Source: Acidobacteriota bacterium (GTDB taxonomy: Bacteria; Acidobacteriota; Terriglobia; Terriglobales; Acidobacteriaceae). From it: a DNA stretch of 7,264 nucleotides. This document shows, in pieces, positions 5,977-7,264 of this stretch; the first letter of the stretch is position 1, and each line of letters opens with the position of its first letter. Location of the stretch: positions 1 to 7,264 of the forward strand of contig JAJYSL010000216.1 in NCBI GenBank assembly GCA_021793595.1, in the 5' to 3' direction. The notes below the pieces were generated by a model, which worked only from the letters and a program-made list of their open reading frames with translations, did no database searches and was not told the origin of the DNA. Both the position numbers and the translations under genes were made by a program.

Positions 5977-7264
5977 CTACTTCGAATCCGTGAGCCGAGA
6001 TCCGCTCTGGATTAGCGGAAGTGTCAGGAAGGAGGCGTGCCGTCCGCCGTAATAGACCGTGTTGCTAGCTTTTACGACGCTGGTCCACCGCCCTGGAGCA
6101 GCCCCTGTATTGGAATTTGGCTCCAGCCGGGGAAAGTCGGTGCTGCTGATGTCCAGGCGAATGCGATGACCCGCTGCAAAAAGATTGCTGATCGGTCCCA
6201 GATGAACCTGGAGCCGATAAACAGTTCCCGGCGTCATCAGCGCGACCTTTCCCATACCGTTCCGGTAGCGAGCGCGAATCTGCCCCTCGGCGATAATCAT
6301 GGAATAGCCGTCTGGATATACATCGGACACCTTCGCAATAAAGTCTGTATCTGGAGCGGTCGAGGATATCCATAACTGCGCCTGGAGATCTCCCGCGATT
6401 GTGACTGGTGTCTTGAGCGGTCTGGTCGTAAAGGTCAGAACATCGGCTCGCTTCTCCAGAATGGCTTGATCCTGAACGCAATCGCCATGGAAGTGCCCGC
6501 CGCGTGTGGGAACAGGATTGGCAGGATTATCTTCGAATGAGGACGATCCTTCCCCTCCCGGCGGAACGTTGCGAAGCAGACCCTGCGGCTGAAGATAGAA
6601 TTTGACTGCGTCAGCCCCAGCCGGTGGCCACGTTGCAAAGGACACCCATTTTCCTCCGGGTTCCACCCTGCCCGTCGCACGACCGCCTTGAATTCCACCC
6701 CCCATACGAAAGATTCGGATCGGAGCTGACCCAATGATATGAAAGGGTTTCCCTCGCATCCAGTGATCGAACCAATCCAACTCCAGCGCTTGTTCATCCA
6801 CGACCGCGGATGGACCAAAATCGGCCTCGCCACAGGTGGCTTTGCCGGTGGCATGCGGCCAGGGACCAATCATCAGTTTTTTGGGAGATTTCTGTAGCTT
6901 CGAGAGCTGTTGGAAATTCTCGATAACACCGCCGACCGTGCCGTCGTACCAGCCACTGATAAAGTACATGGGCACATCTTTAAACCGAGAATAATTTCCA
7001 GCCGGATAGAAGTTCTGCTGCTTCCAATAGCTGTCAAAGGTGGGATGGGTATAAAACATGTCCCGGTAAATTTTTTCGTAATTTGGAAGAGGCTTGAAAA
7101 TCTCACTTCGCTTGGCGGGAGGCAGCATAAGCCACCCATTTGGCTGGGCGAATGTGCTCGCCAGTTTGGCGTCAAGTTTGGGTAGCTTTTTCGCTTCTTG
7201 ACTCGTTTGCGCCATATAGAGAACCCATTGGGTTAGGTTGATGCTTGGCACGCCGTTGGAATAA
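5977..7264 (-). CDS. CocE/NonD family serine hydrolase, C-terminal part (runs off right edge)
   Basis: The window holds the last 428 residues of a CocE/NonD (peptidase S15-related) alpha/beta-hydrolase, a family of esterases, acylases and X-Pro peptidases. The frame stays open through the right edge, and the true start and the nucleophile serine motif lie outside; the GTG at 7251 is not the start. The other two catalytic residues are present: Asp in ISGWYDGTVGG (codon 6945-6943) and His in LMIGPWPHATG (codon 6855-6853). The helical cap precedes the Asp. After LELDWFDHWMRG the protein passes into the C-terminal jelly-roll domain (about 6780 to 5977), with FEDNPANPVPTRGG, DLQAQLWISSTAPDTDFIAKVSDVYPDG and DISSTDFPRLEPNSNTG, all typical of the family. 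It ends 185 bp before the tannase ATG. The substrate is unknown; an acyl or aromatic ester would fit the neighbours. Export cannot be judged without the N terminus. Confidence 0.93.
   Translation of the reverse strand, partial: YSNGVPSINLTQWVLYMAQTSQEAKKLPKLDAKLASTFAQPNGWLMLPPAKRSEIFKPLPNYEKIYRDMFYTHPTFDSYWKQQNFYPAGNYSRFKDVPMYFISGWYDGTVGGVIENFQQLSKLQKSPKKLMIGPWPHATGKATCGEADFGPSAVVDEQALELDWFDHWMRGKPFHIIGSAPIRIFRMGGGIQGGRATGRVEPGGKWVSFATWPPAGADAVKFYLQPQGLLRNVPPGGEGSSSFEDNPANPVPTRGGHFHGDCVQDQAILEKRADVLTFTTRPLKTPVTIAGDLQAQLWISSTAPDTDFIAKVSDVYPDGYSMIIAEGQIRARYRNGMGKVALMTPGTVYRLQVHLGPISNLFAAGHRIRLDISSTDFPRLEPNSNTGAAPGRWTSVVKASNTVYYGGRHASFLTLPLIQSGSRLTDSK

Noticed and set aside
6065..6869. Minus-strand ORFs of 138 and 144 residues inside the hydrolase
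   Set aside because: They are out-of-frame shadows of the CocE/NonD reading frame, which has continuous family motifs through this stretch.

Overview
The window looks like a piece of an Acidobacteriota chromosome (class Terriglobia or a relative) of moderate GC content. The main reason is the large TonB-dependent receptor: it starts with a carboxypeptidase-regulatory-like domain and carries the NGRNF plug motif and an FHGTAWDYLRNDAFDAKNYF-type motif, a receptor type that is strongly expanded in that phylum. The exported ester and sulfate hydrolases around it fit the same picture. The taxonomic assignment is inference from protein style only.

All four genes lie on the minus strand, so transcription runs from right to left. 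First (7264 to 5977) is the C-terminal two thirds of a CocE/NonD-family serine hydrolase, whose start and nucleophile lie beyond the right edge. A gap of about 185 bp follows, holding a good promoter candidate (TTGACA, 18 nt, TACGCT) behind an A-rich stretch and a small palindrome. Next (5791 to 4169) is a complete secreted tannase/feruloyl-esterase-family hydrolase with its full CS-D-HC catalytic set. A 128-bp leader leads into a complete TonB-dependent receptor of 1129 residues (4040 to 651). Finally, 81 bp after the receptor stop, comes the N-terminal 189 codons of a Tat-exported type I sulfatase (569 to 1) with its formylglycine motif, running off the left edge. This sulfatase starts with GTG and has no stop in the window, so it is easily missed. 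No RNA genes, insertion sequences, CRISPR arrays or long repeats were seen.

The proposed joint role is a small catabolic locus. Exported esterases and a sulfatase would cut ester-linked aromatic groups and sulfate from a complex substrate, such as a plant or algal phenolic or a decorated glycan. The outer-membrane receptor would bind or import the substrate or its products. The enzyme chemistry is well supported family by family. The common substrate and the coordinated role are inference. No unmistakably novel system was found; the most notable points are the hidden sulfatase and its pairing with a tannase and a receptor.
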